A stretch of 64,000 bases of DNA from NCBI RefSeq assembly GCF_000787375.1, contig NZ_JRJU01000001.1, positions 62,001 through 126,000 of the forward strand, written 5' to 3'. A program made the position numbers and the translations under genes. The stretch is from Halalkalibacter okhensis (GTDB taxonomy: Bacteria > Bacillota > Bacilli > Bacillales > Bacillaceae_D). The notes beneath the pieces are model-generated. The model was not told where the DNA came from. It made no database searches and was given only the letters and a program-made list of their open reading frames with translations. Below, piece by piece: positions 50,654-59,597 of this stretch. Position 1 is the stretch's first letter; every line of letters starts with the position of its first letter.

Positions 50654-53434
50654 TTAAATAGTAAGTTCTAACTCTCCAACTAGACATTTTTCTATTTCTT
50701 CTTCAGTTTGCTTGGCAATGGTCTCCCAGTTAAATTGAGACTTTACATCACGCAGCCCTTGAGTTGCTAATGCTTCTCTTGTAATTGGATGATTATAAAG
50801 ATAAAGGACTTGAGTAGCCAAACTTTGGACATCACCCGGAATCATTTTCAAACCATTCTCTTCATGTCGAATAATGCCAGCTAATCCACCAGTATCAGAA
50901 ACAATTGTTGCTTTCCCAGCAGCAAGGCCTTCTAATGCGACAATCCCAAAAGGTTCGTAATAGCTTGGGAAGATCGTTGCATCACAACGAGAAAACCACT
51001 CATTTCTCTCTTCATCACTAACAAAACCGAGAAACGTTACATGAGAATCTAACTGCCTCTCAAAAACCTGCTGTTGATAGGCATGAAGCATCGGACCCTT
51101 TCCAGCAATGACAAACCGAATTTTTTCATTTCGTTCTTTTAACACTGCTGCTGCATCAATAACCGTTTGATACCCTTTTTCCTTGACCATTCTTCCAACT
51201 GAGAATAAAGTAAACTCATTCCTTTTTTCGATCGTAGCAGATCCGGTATATGGACGAAGTAAATCGATATCAACACCGTTTGGTATAACTGAAAGCTTTT
51301 CTTCAGGAAGTGAGAAGATCTTCAATAATTCTTCTTTCATGTAGTCACTGCAAACGATCACCCGATCAGCTTCATAAGATAGTTCCCACTCTTTTTGATT
51401 GATTTCATACTGTAATTCGCTATGAATCCCATTATTTCTGCCATGTTCCGTTGCATGAATGGTGGCAAGTAGTGGAAGTTGAAGAGATCTCTTAATAGCT
51501 CCTGCTGTTACGCCAACTAACCAATCATGAGCATGAATAATATCAAATTGTTTTTTCCTTGCTAGCTTTTTAATATAGCGAGTCATTTCAATATTTAAAC
51601 TTCCTACCCAATCAAAGAAGTTGTCTGCTTCAGGCTGTAAACCTTTGATACGATGAACATGTACCCCCTGATTCATTTCATAATTTGGATAACCAGCTAC
51701 ATGTGAAGTAACAACATGGACCTCATGACCCTCATTGACCATTGCCCTTGATAGGTCAAATACATGTCGAGACAACCCGCCGACCATCATCGGAGGAAAT
51801 TCCCAGCTAAGCATTAAGATGCAACGTTTCCTTTCTACATGAACCTTATCTTGTGTTTGAATGTATGCATCATGAGGAGAAAAGAAGATTTTCTCATCGA
51901 TTTCCTGTAAAAAAGGATAACTCTGTTCCATTTTCATTATCCATTCTTCCTGAACGAATCCATTTAATAACTTCTCTTTTGTTACATCAAACCGACTCAG
52001 GTGTGTTGCAAACCGTTCATGCGCATATTGAACGGCACTTTGACCATCCATAATAAATGCCCAGTCACTGCTCACTGCTAGCATCCATTCACGTACCATC
52101 TGCTTTAAATAACGTTTTTCTACATCCGTTGGATTAGAAAATAGTGCCACAACTGTTGCTAGGTCCGTCTCCATTCGGTGGTGATGACGGTAGAGATATT
52201 GGTTCTTCTCATTTATCCAAACATCACCATACCCTTCACGTCCCCATGTCGAAAATGATATATGAGCAGTGTCAAAATCTTTATAGTGTCTGTCAATATA
52301 GGTTTCAGGAGTAACAAATTGAATTCGTTCTTGCCCTTTTTTAATGACTTGTCCTATCCACTCAGGACCTTCAAACCACCAATGCCCAAATAATTCTGCA
52401 TCAAACGGAGTAACCATTAAATATGGTGGATAACACTGTTCTCCAGAATCATTAATTTCATTTTCTATGGAATGAATGAAATGATCAGCATGAGCGTGTA
52501 TTTTCCCTTCAGCCCATTCACGGACATAAATTGCTTTTTCTTCTCCTACACCTGTTATTCTCTTATGTTTAATTCCAGTATCTATTCTAATACCGTCCTC
52601 ATGGACATAAGGTTTTATATAATCCCAATCTCGTTCGTAAGCTATATCTCTGTAAAATTCTCGATAATCAACATCACCAGGGTATCCTAAAGTTGAACTC
52701 CAAACTTTGCTGGATAATGTTGTATGCCTTGGAAACAAGATTAATCCGTGCGGTGAATACACGGGAGCTCCACTACCTTTAGATGGACTCGGTTCTGCGT
52801 TTAAGACAGCATGTTCATCGACAAATGTATAGGCAATCCCTTCTTCAACCAAAATCCGATCCACCCCTGGTGCAATCGCACACTCGGGTAACCAAAAGCC
52901 TCGAGGCTTCACACCAAAATGTTGTTCAAAACAACGAATAGCTTCAACAACTTGAGAACGAATGGCAGATTTAGTTTTTAAGTACGGCAAAAATGCATGA
53001 GTTGCTGCACTTGTTATACACGTAATCACTCTTTTTTCGAATAATTCACGAAACCCCAAAAGAATGTTTTTGTTATAATCAACAAATGTATTTTTAATTT
53101 TCTGATAACGATTGATGTAAAATGTGACTAAATCTTCCTCTTCTTTCGTTTCAGCCAATTTCATTTCTTTATTTAATAGTTCTTCTGTCTTGATGATATA
53201 ATCTAAATAACGTTCCTGAATAGTGCGATCTGCCAACATTTCTAATACTGGTGGTGAAAATGATATGGTTAGAACGTCTTTTAATGGAATATCATTATTT
53301 AATTCCCATAATAAAGGTATGTATGATTCTGTAATCGCTTCAAATAACCACCTTTCTTCCAGCCTGCCTTCTTCCTTATGACGAACATAAGGAAGGTGCG
53401 CATGTAAAACTAAAGAATAATACCCTTCCTTCAA
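50654..53434 (-). CDS. GH57 branching-type enzyme fused to a GT4 glucan synthase-like domain
   Basis: A 926-residue bifunctional protein. Residues 1-~525 form a GH57 alpha-glucan branching enzyme: LVLHAHLPYVRH at the start, the nucleophile in GFWLPECAIAPGVD (Glu184) and the acid/base region VTPFDAELFGHWWFEG (Asp345), plus a C-terminal helical domain. Residues ~536-926 are a GT4 glycosyltransferase of the glycogen-synthase-like kind (SWEFPPMMVGGLSRHVFDLS, HAHDWLVGVTAG, FTLFSVGRMVKEKGYQTVID, YYEPFGIVALEGLAAGKATI). It could extend and branch an alpha-glucan on one polypeptide. It follows the DUF4912 gene by eleven bases. Product identity is inference. Confidence 0.9.
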   Translation of the reverse strand: MKEGYYSLVLHAHLPYVRHKEEGRLEERWLFEAITESYIPLLWELNNDIPLKDVLTISFSPPVLEMLADRTIQERYLDYIIKTEELLNKEMKLAETKEEEDLVTFYINRYQKIKNTFVDYNKNILLGFRELFEKRVITCITSAATHAFLPYLKTKSAIRSQVVEAIRCFEQHFGVKPRGFWLPECAIAPGVDRILVEEGIAYTFVDEHAVLNAEPSPSKGSGAPVYSPHGLILFPRHTTLSSKVWSSTLGYPGDVDYREFYRDIAYERDWDYIKPYVHEDGIRIDTGIKHKRITGVGEEKAIYVREWAEGKIHAHADHFIHSIENEINDSGEQCYPPYLMVTPFDAELFGHWWFEGPEWIGQVIKKGQERIQFVTPETYIDRHYKDFDTAHISFSTWGREGYGDVWINEKNQYLYRHHHRMETDLATVVALFSNPTDVEKRYLKQMVREWMLAVSSDWAFIMDGQSAVQYAHERFATHLSRFDVTKEKLLNGFVQEEWIMKMEQSYPFLQEIDEKIFFSPHDAYIQTQDKVHVERKRCILMLSWEFPPMMVGGLSRHVFDLSRAMVNEGHEVHVVTSHVAGYPNYEMNQGVHVHRIKGLQPEADNFFDWVGSLNIEMTRYIKKLARKKQFDIIHAHDWLVGVTAGAIKRSLQLPLLATIHATEHGRNNGIHSELQYEINQKEWELSYEADRVIVCSDYMKEELLKIFSLPEEKLSVIPNGVDIDLLRPYTGSATIEKRNEFTLFSVGRMVKEKGYQTVIDAAAVLKERNEKIRFVIAGKGPMLHAYQQQVFERQLDSHVTFLGFVSDEERNEWFSRCDATIFPSYYEPFGIVALEGLAAGKATIVSDTGGLAGIIRHEENGLKMIPGDVQSLATQVLYLYNHPITREALATQGLRDVKSQFNWETIAKQTEEEIEKCLVGELELTI

Positions 53435-53445
53435 AAAAATCCCTC

Positions 53446-54081
53446 CTATTTAACGGTTTCATAATACGAATAAGTACTAAAATGCTCGAGCCATTGGGGT
53501 TCATCTTGGGTTCCCGTTTTCCATTGATTCACAGCGTCAATATGTAAACCTTGTGTTGCTTTTTCATTCCGTGGTGTATCTACTGCATTCGATCTTAAAA
53601 ATGATAAAAATGATCCTTGTCTTGTTTGAATGCCTAAATCAAAGATAAATGTACGATTTGGATCTAAACCCCTGACAACCCAATTATTAGTCATCTCAGG
53701 AAGAGAGATATCAAAAAAACGATGAGCATTATGCCCATTAAACTCAATCAGAGTACAATCATAGATTCTTAATTTCTTAGTTAACTCATGCCATGGAAGT
53801 CTTGTTTGGTGTTCAATGGTTTGTTTTAACGATGAGCTAATTTCCCAAAAGGAATATATGGAAGATGGACTTTGCGGAAGCAAAGTAATTTCATCTCGTT
53901 CATAACTCGAGGGTACAATTGGAGTTAAATTCATTTCGTCAATCTCCTTATTTTCTTCTTGTTGTTGTCGGTGTTTTTGATACCGGTATTGTACTTTCCC
54001 AACTGTAGTATCTAATTCTATTGCTATTTTTCGAAAGGAATATCCTTTTTTTCTTAAAGCAAGTATTTCTTCAATCAACAT
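53446..54081 (-). CDS. DUF4912 protein with N-terminal helix-turn-helix
   Basis: A 211-residue protein from the ATG at 54081 (GGAGG five bases upstream). Residues 1-35 (LIEEILALRKKGYSFRKIAI, ELDTTVGKVQYRYQK) look like a helix-turn-helix of the resolvase/transposase-recognition type. The rest matches DUF4912: ITLLPQSPSSIYSFWEIS, LRIYDCTLIEFNG, NNWVVRGLDPNRTFIFDLGI, FLRSNAVDTPR. DUF4912 often occurs beside GH57 and sugar nucleotidyltransferase genes. It is the first gene of the operon and is a candidate regulator or carbohydrate-binding scaffold; both are inference. Confidence 0.78.
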   Translation of the reverse strand: MLIEEILALRKKGYSFRKIAIELDTTVGKVQYRYQKHRQQQEENKEIDEMNLTPIVPSSYERDEITLLPQSPSSIYSFWEISSSLKQTIEHQTRLPWHELTKKLRIYDCTLIEFNGHNAHRFFDISLPEMTNNWVVRGLDPNRTFIFDLGIQTRQGSFLSFLRSNAVDTPRNEKATQGLHIDAVNQWKTGTQDEPQWLEHFSTYSYYETVK

Positions 54082-54175
54082 ATTCACCTCCAGATACAAC
54101 TAAAAATACTTTTTTGGAACAATTAGTTACGTTACGTGAGTAATTTACAAAGTATGACTATTTTTTGTTATGTTA

Positions 54176-54204
54176 ATCATACAATTCAAATTTTCAGCAA
54201 ACAA
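54176..54204 (-). promoter_or_regulatory. candidate sigma-A promoter of the DUF4912-GH57 operon
   Basis: On the minus strand, TTGTTT (54199-54204) and TATGAT (54176-54181) are separated by 17 bases, about 95 bases before the DUF4912 start. Confidence 0.45.
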
Positions 54205-54396
54205 GAAGCCCATTTTGTCTCTTTTTGTCAGGTCAAGGCTACTAAAGCCATTGCTTCACAAAAAAAATTATTCGCCTTTTTTCGCCATCTACTTTTGTCA
54301 AATATTCGGGTCGTATTTTGGCGAAAATACTAAAAAAGGTTTTGTTGTAAGCGTATTCTTAAATAGATGTCGAATTCGGGAGCACTTTCTTTGAAT

Positions 54397-54424
54397 TTGA
54401 CTTCAGCTTAGATCTTGATAAACT
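54397..54424 (+). promoter_or_regulatory. candidate sigma-A promoter of the small membrane protein gene
   Basis: TTGACT (54397-54402) and TAAACT (54419-54424) have a 16-base spacer and lie 40 bases before the GTG start at 54465. Confidence 0.5.
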
Positions 54425-54464
54425 AGTACTATTCTATTTGAAAAAAATGAAAGAAGGTTTTATT

Positions 54465-54710
54465 GTGGAAATTTCCATTATTATCTTACTATCTTTTGCT
54501 ATTCTCCTTTTTATTTTATCGTTCTTCCGAAAAGATCGAATTGAACAGGTAGAAAAACAATTAGATCAAATGTCTATTACTTACATGCAAGAAATTTACC
54601 AATTGAAAAAAAAGATTCGGGTACTTGAAGAAGAATTGTTAATAAGTAATGATAAACCAATTCATTTACAAAATAACATGAAAGAATTCACGAATGATAA
54701 TGACTCTTGA
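54465..54710 (+). CDS. small membrane protein with coiled coil
   Basis: An 81-residue protein starting with GTG at 54465, AAGG seven bases upstream. One N-terminal helix (EISIIILLSFAILLFILSFF) is followed by a charged coiled-coil (RKDRIEQVEKQLDQMSITYM, IYQLKKKIRVLEEELLI) and a polar tail rich in Asn and Asp. This is the layout of FtsL/YlzH-like or DUF-type bitopic proteins, but no family is certain. It is monocistronic and ends before a shared terminator with pbpA. Confidence 0.6.
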   Translation: MEISIIILLSFAILLFILSFFRKDRIEQVEKQLDQMSITYMQEIYQLKKKIRVLEEELLISNDKPIHLQNNMKEFTNDNDS

Positions 54711-54835
54711 AGTTGATACTTGCTATTTAAAATGAAAGGAATGTAGAGGAGTTTATATGTATTAAAATAACATAGACTTAGTAATTAGACCGTTGGTACG
54801 AAACATTTTCTGACAAAAAAATATTCCACAATTGG

Positions 54836-54877
54836 AAAAAGGTGTTTCAAAAGGTCATGGACCTTTGAAACACCTTT
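54836..54877. terminator. bidirectional terminator between small membrane gene and pbpA
   Basis: Long arms (54836-54856 and 54860-54877) containing AGGTGTTTCAAAAGGTC and its complement have A and T tracts outside on both sides, placed at the pbpA stop. Confidence 0.8.
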
Positions 54878-54879
54878 TT

Positions 54880-56976
54880 TTATTCTTCAGGTTGTTCAAG
54901 GATTGGACGTTCTGCTTTTTCAGGTCCATTCCTTACATCCTTCATTTCAAAGTAGGCATCTAATGCTTGACTCGCTATTTCCTGAGCCATGCCTTGTCTC
55001 CCACCATTTCTTTCTAACTTCACATTCGGCACAACAACTGCAAAGGCAATTTCAGGATTGTTATAAGGTGCATAACCTACAAGAGTCTGAGTATTTCCAT
55101 CAATAAATTGACGATTATCACCTGTACCAACTGCTACGCGTACCTGGGCTGTTCCTGTTTTGCCAGCAGGCTGATAAGATTTATTAGCAAAACGGCTACT
55201 TGCAGTACCACGTGTCATTACTCCACGCAATCCTTGTTGAACACGAGAAATATATTGTTCACTCATATCGATACGATTCAAAACTTGTGGTTCAAACTTT
55301 TGAATAACCGCACCTTGCTCATCTGTATTCGAAACAGGCTCACGGATTTCCGTAACTAACCTAGGCTGCATTCTAAGCCCATCATTAGCTATAGTAGATA
55401 TATATTGAGCGAGTTGTAGTGTAGTATACGTATCATATTGTCCAATCATTAAATCTAGTAAGTTCCCATAGATCGTAGAACCACCAGATAAGCCTGTTGA
55501 GCTCGATGGTAAATCTATTCCCGTATCAGATCCTAAACCAAACTGACTAAAACTATATCTAATCTCATTGTAAGCCTCTGCAACTGAATTATTGTTCCAA
55601 TTACAATTATTAGGGTAATTACAATTGGCCATTAGCATTGCCATTTCAAACATATAGACATTGGATGAAACTTCCAACGCTCGTATATCATTGACCCAGC
55701 CATAATTTCGTACGGATTTCTTCTCAGGAGTTGATGGCAACCTGATTGGCCGATCATTAAAGCTTTTACCTGGATGAGCAACTCCAGCTTCAAATCCCGT
55801 CAAGACAGAAGCTGCTTTAACGGATGATCCCATTTCAAAAGCTTTCGTTACATTTCCGATATGGTCCGCATTTGTTTCTCTTGTTTGTCCAGCAGGGTCA
55901 TTGAATCCAGCCATTGCCAAAATATCACCCGTACGCGGATCCATCATGACAGCATAAGCCGACCGATCTAAGATAAAGGAATTACCAGCCTTTTTCATTT
56001 CTTCAGATATAATTCCTTCTAACGTTTGCTGCAATTCCATATCTACACTTAGCACTAAATCATTTCCACGTTGACCAAGTCGTTCATTTACAGTATGGTC
56101 TACTGTAGTACCACCACTTGAATGAGTAATGCTTTCTACAACAGCTTTTTGACCTCTTAACACATCTTCGTATTGTAACTCAAGATAACTAGTTCCTACT
56201 ATATCCGAGCGGTCATAGCCCCTAGCCAAATAATAATCCACTTTTTCTCTTGGGATAGTTCCCGTGGATCCAAATACACTACGTAGAGACTCTCCATAAA
56301 CATAGTTTCTACGAGAATCTCTTAAAATATCGACACCTGGTAAACGATATAAATTTTCACTTAATTTATGAGCTTCTGCTTCTGTAATCCCACGTTTAAT
56401 TCGTTGTGGCGAATTTGCATAGCCACGGGACATTTCACGATAAATAGCAAGCACACGTAAATCTGTTTCGGTTAACCCATCCGTTTGCTCTTCTGTTATT
56501 CTCTCCACTTCTAGTTGGTATTCTTCAGTAGAACTTTCTAACTCATTTCGTTCTTCTCGACTAACAAGCTCAAAACGTTCCTCTTGAGTCATTAGCATTA
56601 AGATATAATCCTGTTTGTCACGTTCTGTAATCCGGTCTGTTTCAACATCAATCAATTGTTCTAACTCTTTGGCAATGCCAAGCATGGTCTCTGAACTTGT
56701 AGAACGAGATGGATTCGTGTATGTTACTGATAATTCAAGTTCATTATCTACAACAACATTTCCAAACCGATCATACATCAGTCCTCTAGGTGCATCGATT
56801 CTTGCTGTCGTATTACTAGTTCCTTCAAGTTCCTTTACAAATTCTTGCCCTTCAACAATCTGGACAACACCTAAACGTAGAATTAGAACAGAAAATAATA
56901 CGAACACAGCAAAGAATAGGACATTCAACCGAGTTGGAACATGATGTTTCTTCTTACGCTTTGATGCTCTTACCAC
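54880..56976 (-). CDS. pbpA: class B penicillin-binding protein (transpeptidase), PbpA/PBP2-like
   Basis: A 698-residue peptidoglycan transpeptidase. A basic cytoplasmic start (SKRKKKHHVPTRLN) precedes one membrane helix (VLFFAVFVLFSVLILRLGVV). The pedestal (DAPRGLMYDRFGNVVVDN) precedes the catalytic domain with SxxK (MGSSVKAAS), SxN (SSNVYMFE) and KTG (PAGKTGTAQ). The length and context (yqgE and sodA upstream) match B. subtilis PbpA, used in lateral wall elongation. The annotated start is GTG at 56976; an ATG just upstream next to AGGAGG is out of frame by one base in an A4 run (see findings). A terminator closes the gene. Confidence 0.92.
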   Translation of the reverse strand: MVRASKRKKKHHVPTRLNVLFFAVFVLFSVLILRLGVVQIVEGQEFVKELEGTSNTTARIDAPRGLMYDRFGNVVVDNELELSVTYTNPSRSTSSETMLGIAKELEQLIDVETDRITERDKQDYILMLMTQEERFELVSREERNELESSTEEYQLEVERITEEQTDGLTETDLRVLAIYREMSRGYANSPQRIKRGITEAEAHKLSENLYRLPGVDILRDSRRNYVYGESLRSVFGSTGTIPREKVDYYLARGYDRSDIVGTSYLELQYEDVLRGQKAVVESITHSSGGTTVDHTVNERLGQRGNDLVLSVDMELQQTLEGIISEEMKKAGNSFILDRSAYAVMMDPRTGDILAMAGFNDPAGQTRETNADHIGNVTKAFEMGSSVKAASVLTGFEAGVAHPGKSFNDRPIRLPSTPEKKSVRNYGWVNDIRALEVSSNVYMFEMAMLMANCNYPNNCNWNNNSVAEAYNEIRYSFSQFGLGSDTGIDLPSSSTGLSGGSTIYGNLLDLMIGQYDTYTTLQLAQYISTIANDGLRMQPRLVTEIREPVSNTDEQGAVIQKFEPQVLNRIDMSEQYISRVQQGLRGVMTRGTASSRFANKSYQPAGKTGTAQVRVAVGTGDNRQFIDGNTQTLVGYAPYNNPEIAFAVVVPNVKLERNGGRQGMAQEIASQALDAYFEMKDVRNGPEKAERPILEQPEE

Positions 56977-57017
56977 CTTTTCATGTTCCTCCTAAATAAT
57001 TCTAAAATACATTAGAA

Positions 57018-57042
57018 TAGGCACCTTTTAAAAAGGTGCCTA
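57018..57042 (-). terminator. hairpin at the 3' end of the 6S-like RNA
   Basis: Perfect 12-base arms TAGGCACCTTTT/AAAAGGTGCCTA (57018-57029, 57031-57042). The stem itself carries the U-rich stretch. It separates the RNA gene from the pbpA ribosome binding site. Confidence 0.6.
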
Positions 57043-57246
57043 CTCTAAAATTCGAAAGTCGTAACCCGCGTATGCCGTTGCTTCAGTTGTTTCATGAACC
57101 TACTCTCGTAGGTGGGTGTTCGCAGAATCACTTTCAACGTCCAGAACAGGCTGGCTTGTTGGCAGTGTTTCAATATAGAACTCCCTTAAAAAAATCAAGG
57201 TTCGAAACAAGGAGAAGCTGACTAACACGGCAGGCAACGTTTGATT
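57043..57246 (-). ncRNA. ssrS: 6S RNA candidate
   Basis: About 200 non-coding bases run from a near-consensus promoter to a hairpin, the size of bacterial 6S RNA. The 5' part (TGCCGTGTTAGTCAGCTTC) pairs in register with the 3' part (GAAGCAACGGCATACG): GCCGT/ACGGC, GCTTC/GAAGC, TTGTTTC/GAAACAA. Together they form one long, interrupted hairpin with an asymmetric bulge, as in 6S. A GNRA-type hairpin CCTAC GAGA GTAGG lies in the 3' half. 6S RNA binds sigma-70/A RNA polymerase. The identity rests on architecture and recalled motifs, not on a covariance search. Confidence 0.6.
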
Positions 57247-57252
57247 GATTTC

Positions 57253-57280
57253 ATTATAGCATACACAATCCTTTTGTCAA
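57253..57280 (-). promoter_or_regulatory. strong sigma-A promoter of the 6S-like RNA
   Basis: On the minus strand, perfect TTGACA (57275-57280) and perfect TATAAT (57253-57258) with a 16-base spacer. It overlaps the region just after the yqgE stop at 57298. Confidence 0.85.
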
Positions 57281-57297
57281 AAGGGAAAGGGAACCAA

Positions 57298-58602
57298 CTA
57301 CACACTCGTCCCACTTCCGCCTGAAGGATCACCATCTCCACCTTTTTGTCTAGCAAAGCTATAGCTTTCTCCCCCCTTATTCTCTTTAAAATGAACCTGC
57401 TTAACAAAAAAGTAAATGACCGTATGACCAGCACCAAGAACCAGTAATAAAATAGGGATCCCTTTTTCTTCTGAAAAAAGAGTTACTGTAGCTAAAAAAG
57501 CCAATACAGACACAATTCTACCTGAATTTACAAATAATTCTCTGACCACTATATATTCTACTCTCATCTCAGCAGCCTTCCAACCTTTGCCTATTACATC
57601 AAAGGTAAGAGAAACATAAGGAACGAGTAACATTGGATAAGCGATTGAAACAACTACACCATATGTTATAAGCTTTGTAAATGTTAATTCTCCTAGCACA
57701 ATAATGAAAATGGCTCCATAGAGGATTAACCCGCCCATTAGAATTAATTTTTTTCTAATCGTTGGTTTAATGATTCGAGTAATAACATAGTAAGCAACAA
57801 ATTGAGTTGCAGAAGCTACTAACCCGTACGTACCAATAGCCAGTTCACTACCCGTGGCAATATACACCCAAACAACAATAACAAAGACAAAGGTTCCTTC
57901 TCTTAAGCCTTGAAAAAAATGGGCCCTCGTTATTTGTCTCCAATTCGGATTGTTTTTACGCTCTTTTAAAATCCGTTTGAAACAATACTGTCCTTCCGCC
58001 GACCGGCGCTTTAGTAAGAAGCTTGTGAGAACAGCAGCCAGAAAGAGAGCGAGAGAAACGGTAAAAATGATTGTATATCCGGTAAATTGCTCCATTCTTG
58101 TAATAATGAATCCGGATAAGATTGGCCCTATCATTCCTGCAAAAGACGTTAATAAGCCTAAAAAGCCATTAAAGAAATCTCTTGTTTCAGGCTCCGTTAT
58201 TTCAAATGTCAATACATTAAAAGCGAGCCAATAAAAACCAAAACCCGTTCCAATTAAAACTCCTAAAAGAATTAAGTATTCATTAGCATCTTTACCTAGA
58301 AATAAAACCGTGGAGAAAAAAATAGCAAGTGCACTTACACCTACTCTTAGCACAATGACCCGGTCTATTTTCTTAGCTATTTTTCCAGCTATTATAAACG
58401 CTATTGGTTGCATAACAACCGAGCCCAAATTATAAAGAGCAATATCGACAAATTCACCTGATTGTTTCCACAAATAAACATTGACGAAAGTATTTGACAA
58501 AGCAATACTTAGCGCATATAGCCCACCAATAATAAGCAACAGCTTTAAGTCCCTTGTCACTTCTATATCACCAATTACTTTCTTAACGAATACCTTATTC
58601 AC
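57298..58602 (-). CDS. yqgE: MFS transporter YqgE
   Basis: A protein of about 434 residues with twelve predicted membrane helices in two halves split by a long basic loop (LLKRRSAEGQYCFKRILKER). It has the MFS-type order GGLYALSIALSNTFVNVYLW, ARKI-like AGKIAKKIDRVIVLRVGVSA and FFNGFLGLLTSFAGMIGPIL. The C-terminus is a glycine-rich tail (GGDGDPSGGSGTSV). The substrate is unknown. Its position between sodA and pbpA is as in B. subtilis. The start is uncertain: GTG at 58602 is my choice; several in-frame GTG codons lie upstream. Confidence 0.83.
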   Translation of the reverse strand: MNKVFVKKVIGDIEVTRDLKLLLIIGGLYALSIALSNTFVNVYLWKQSGEFVDIALYNLGSVVMQPIAFIIAGKIAKKIDRVIVLRVGVSALAIFFSTVLFLGKDANEYLILLGVLIGTGFGFYWLAFNVLTFEITEPETRDFFNGFLGLLTSFAGMIGPILSGFIITRMEQFTGYTIIFTVSLALFLAAVLTSFLLKRRSAEGQYCFKRILKERKNNPNWRQITRAHFFQGLREGTFVFVIVVWVYIATGSELAIGTYGLVASATQFVAYYVITRIIKPTIRKKLILMGGLILYGAIFIIVLGELTFTKLITYGVVVSIAYPMLLVPYVSLTFDVIGKGWKAAEMRVEYIVVRELFVNSGRIVSVLAFLATVTLFSEEKGIPILLLVLGAGHTVIYFFVKQVHFKENKGGESYSFARQKGGDGDPSGGSGTSV

Positions 58603-58655
58603 CGACTCCACCACCCTCACAAGTAGTGTGTCACTTGCAAAACCGCTTATACACA

Positions 58656-58692
58656 AAAAAGACCTTAAGGTGGGTACCTTAAGGGTCTTTTT
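58656..58692 (-). terminator. terminator of sodA
   Basis: Arms 58656-58671 and 58676-58692 (AGACCTTAAGGT type) pair with one bulge and are flanked by A/T tracts; on the minus strand TCTTTTTT follows. Confidence 0.8.
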
Positions 58693-58719
58693 GTATACCT
58701 AAGTGATTACCTTAGGTTT

Positions 58720-59328
58720 TTATTTAGCTTCATTATAACGTTTTGCAACTTCATCCCAGTTAACAACATTCCAGAAAGCATTAATGTAGTCAGGACGACG
58801 GTTTTGGTAGTTCAAGTAATATGCATGCTCCCAAACATCAAGACCTAAAATTGGAGTCTTCCCTTCCATTAATGGAGTATCTTGATTTGGAGTGCTTGTT
58901 ACAGCAAGCTTACCTCCGTCAACAACTAGCCAAGCCCAACCAGAACCGAAGCGGTTAGCACCTGCGTTTGCAAATTCTTCTTTGAAAGCATCAAAGCTAC
59001 CAAATGTCGAAGTGATTGCATCAGCAAGTTCACCTGTAGGGTTTCCCCCACCGTTTGGACTAAGGATTTCCCAGAACAACTTATGGTTAGCATGTCCACC
59101 ACCGTTGTTACGGACAGCGCCACGGATATTTTCTGGTACTGCATCTAAGTTAGAAACTAACTCTTCGATGCTTTTGCTAGCAAGATCATCATGACCTTCT
59201 AATGCTGCGTTTAATTTAGTGATGTAAGTATTGTGGTGCTTACCATGGTGAATATTCATAGTTGCCTCATCAATATGAGGTTCTAATGCGTTTGCTGCGT
59301 AAGGTAATTGTGGTAATTCGTAAGCCAT
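58720..59328 (-). CDS. sodA: superoxide dismutase (Mn/Fe)
   Basis: A 202-residue enzyme. Start [20 protein letters not shown]; metal ligands lie in [12 protein letters not shown], in [13 protein letters not shown] and in [18 protein letters not shown]. It dismutates superoxide in the cytoplasm. Gln/Gly positions around GGGG-SAIT cannot settle metal preference, but Bacillus SodA is manganese-dependent. The ATG at 59328 has a GAGGAGG site eight bases upstream; the longer frame to 59403 is not needed. It is the first gene of the sodA-yqgE-pbpA stretch and has its own terminator. Confidence 0.96.
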   Translation of the reverse strand: MAYELPQLPYAANALEPHIDEATMNIHHGKHHNTYITKLNAALEGHDDLASKSIEELVSNLDAVPENIRGAVRNNGGGHANHKLFWEILSPNGGGNPTGELADAITSTFGSFDAFKEEFANAGANRFGSGWAWLVVDGGKLAVTSTPNQDTPLMEGKTPILGLDVWEHAYYLNYQNRRPDYINAFWNVVNWDEVAKRYNEAK

Positions 59329-59597
59329 GTTAAATTCCTCCTCAAATATGAATCTGATTATTGGCGGAGTATGTACTCCAAAAAACAAGGACTTTTGCAA
59401 CATTTATGTTTCATAAGTCTTTCAATTCATACATTACCAAAATTTGAACATTCTTGCAATGATTATGCTCAGTATTTTTAATAATGTAACCACATTTACT
59501 CTACCCTTACAACAGTCGAATTAAACCATTAACGTCATAACAAACGTACAAAATCATAAACATGTACAAACCTTTAAATAAAAAATGGAGGAACCGT

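Larger units (their letters stand above)
54082..54464. other. 383-base divergent intergenic region upstream of the glucan operon
   Basis: AT-rich DNA between the DUF4912 gene (minus) and a small membrane protein gene (plus). It contains the two promoter candidates listed separately and a small hairpin GGCTACTAAAGCC near 54235. Considered as an aptamer, the latter does not match any riboswitch I can name. No ORF is convincing. Confidence 0.5.

Noticed and set aside
54225-54300. Possible riboswitch (GGTCAAGGCTACTAAAGCCATTGC region) upstream of the glucan operon or small membrane gene
   Set aside because: It has a small GGCT/AGCC hairpin and a few bases reminiscent of cyclic-dinucleotide aptamers, but the conserved cores and order of helices of c-di-GMP-I, c-di-GMP-II or ydaO aptamers are not present.
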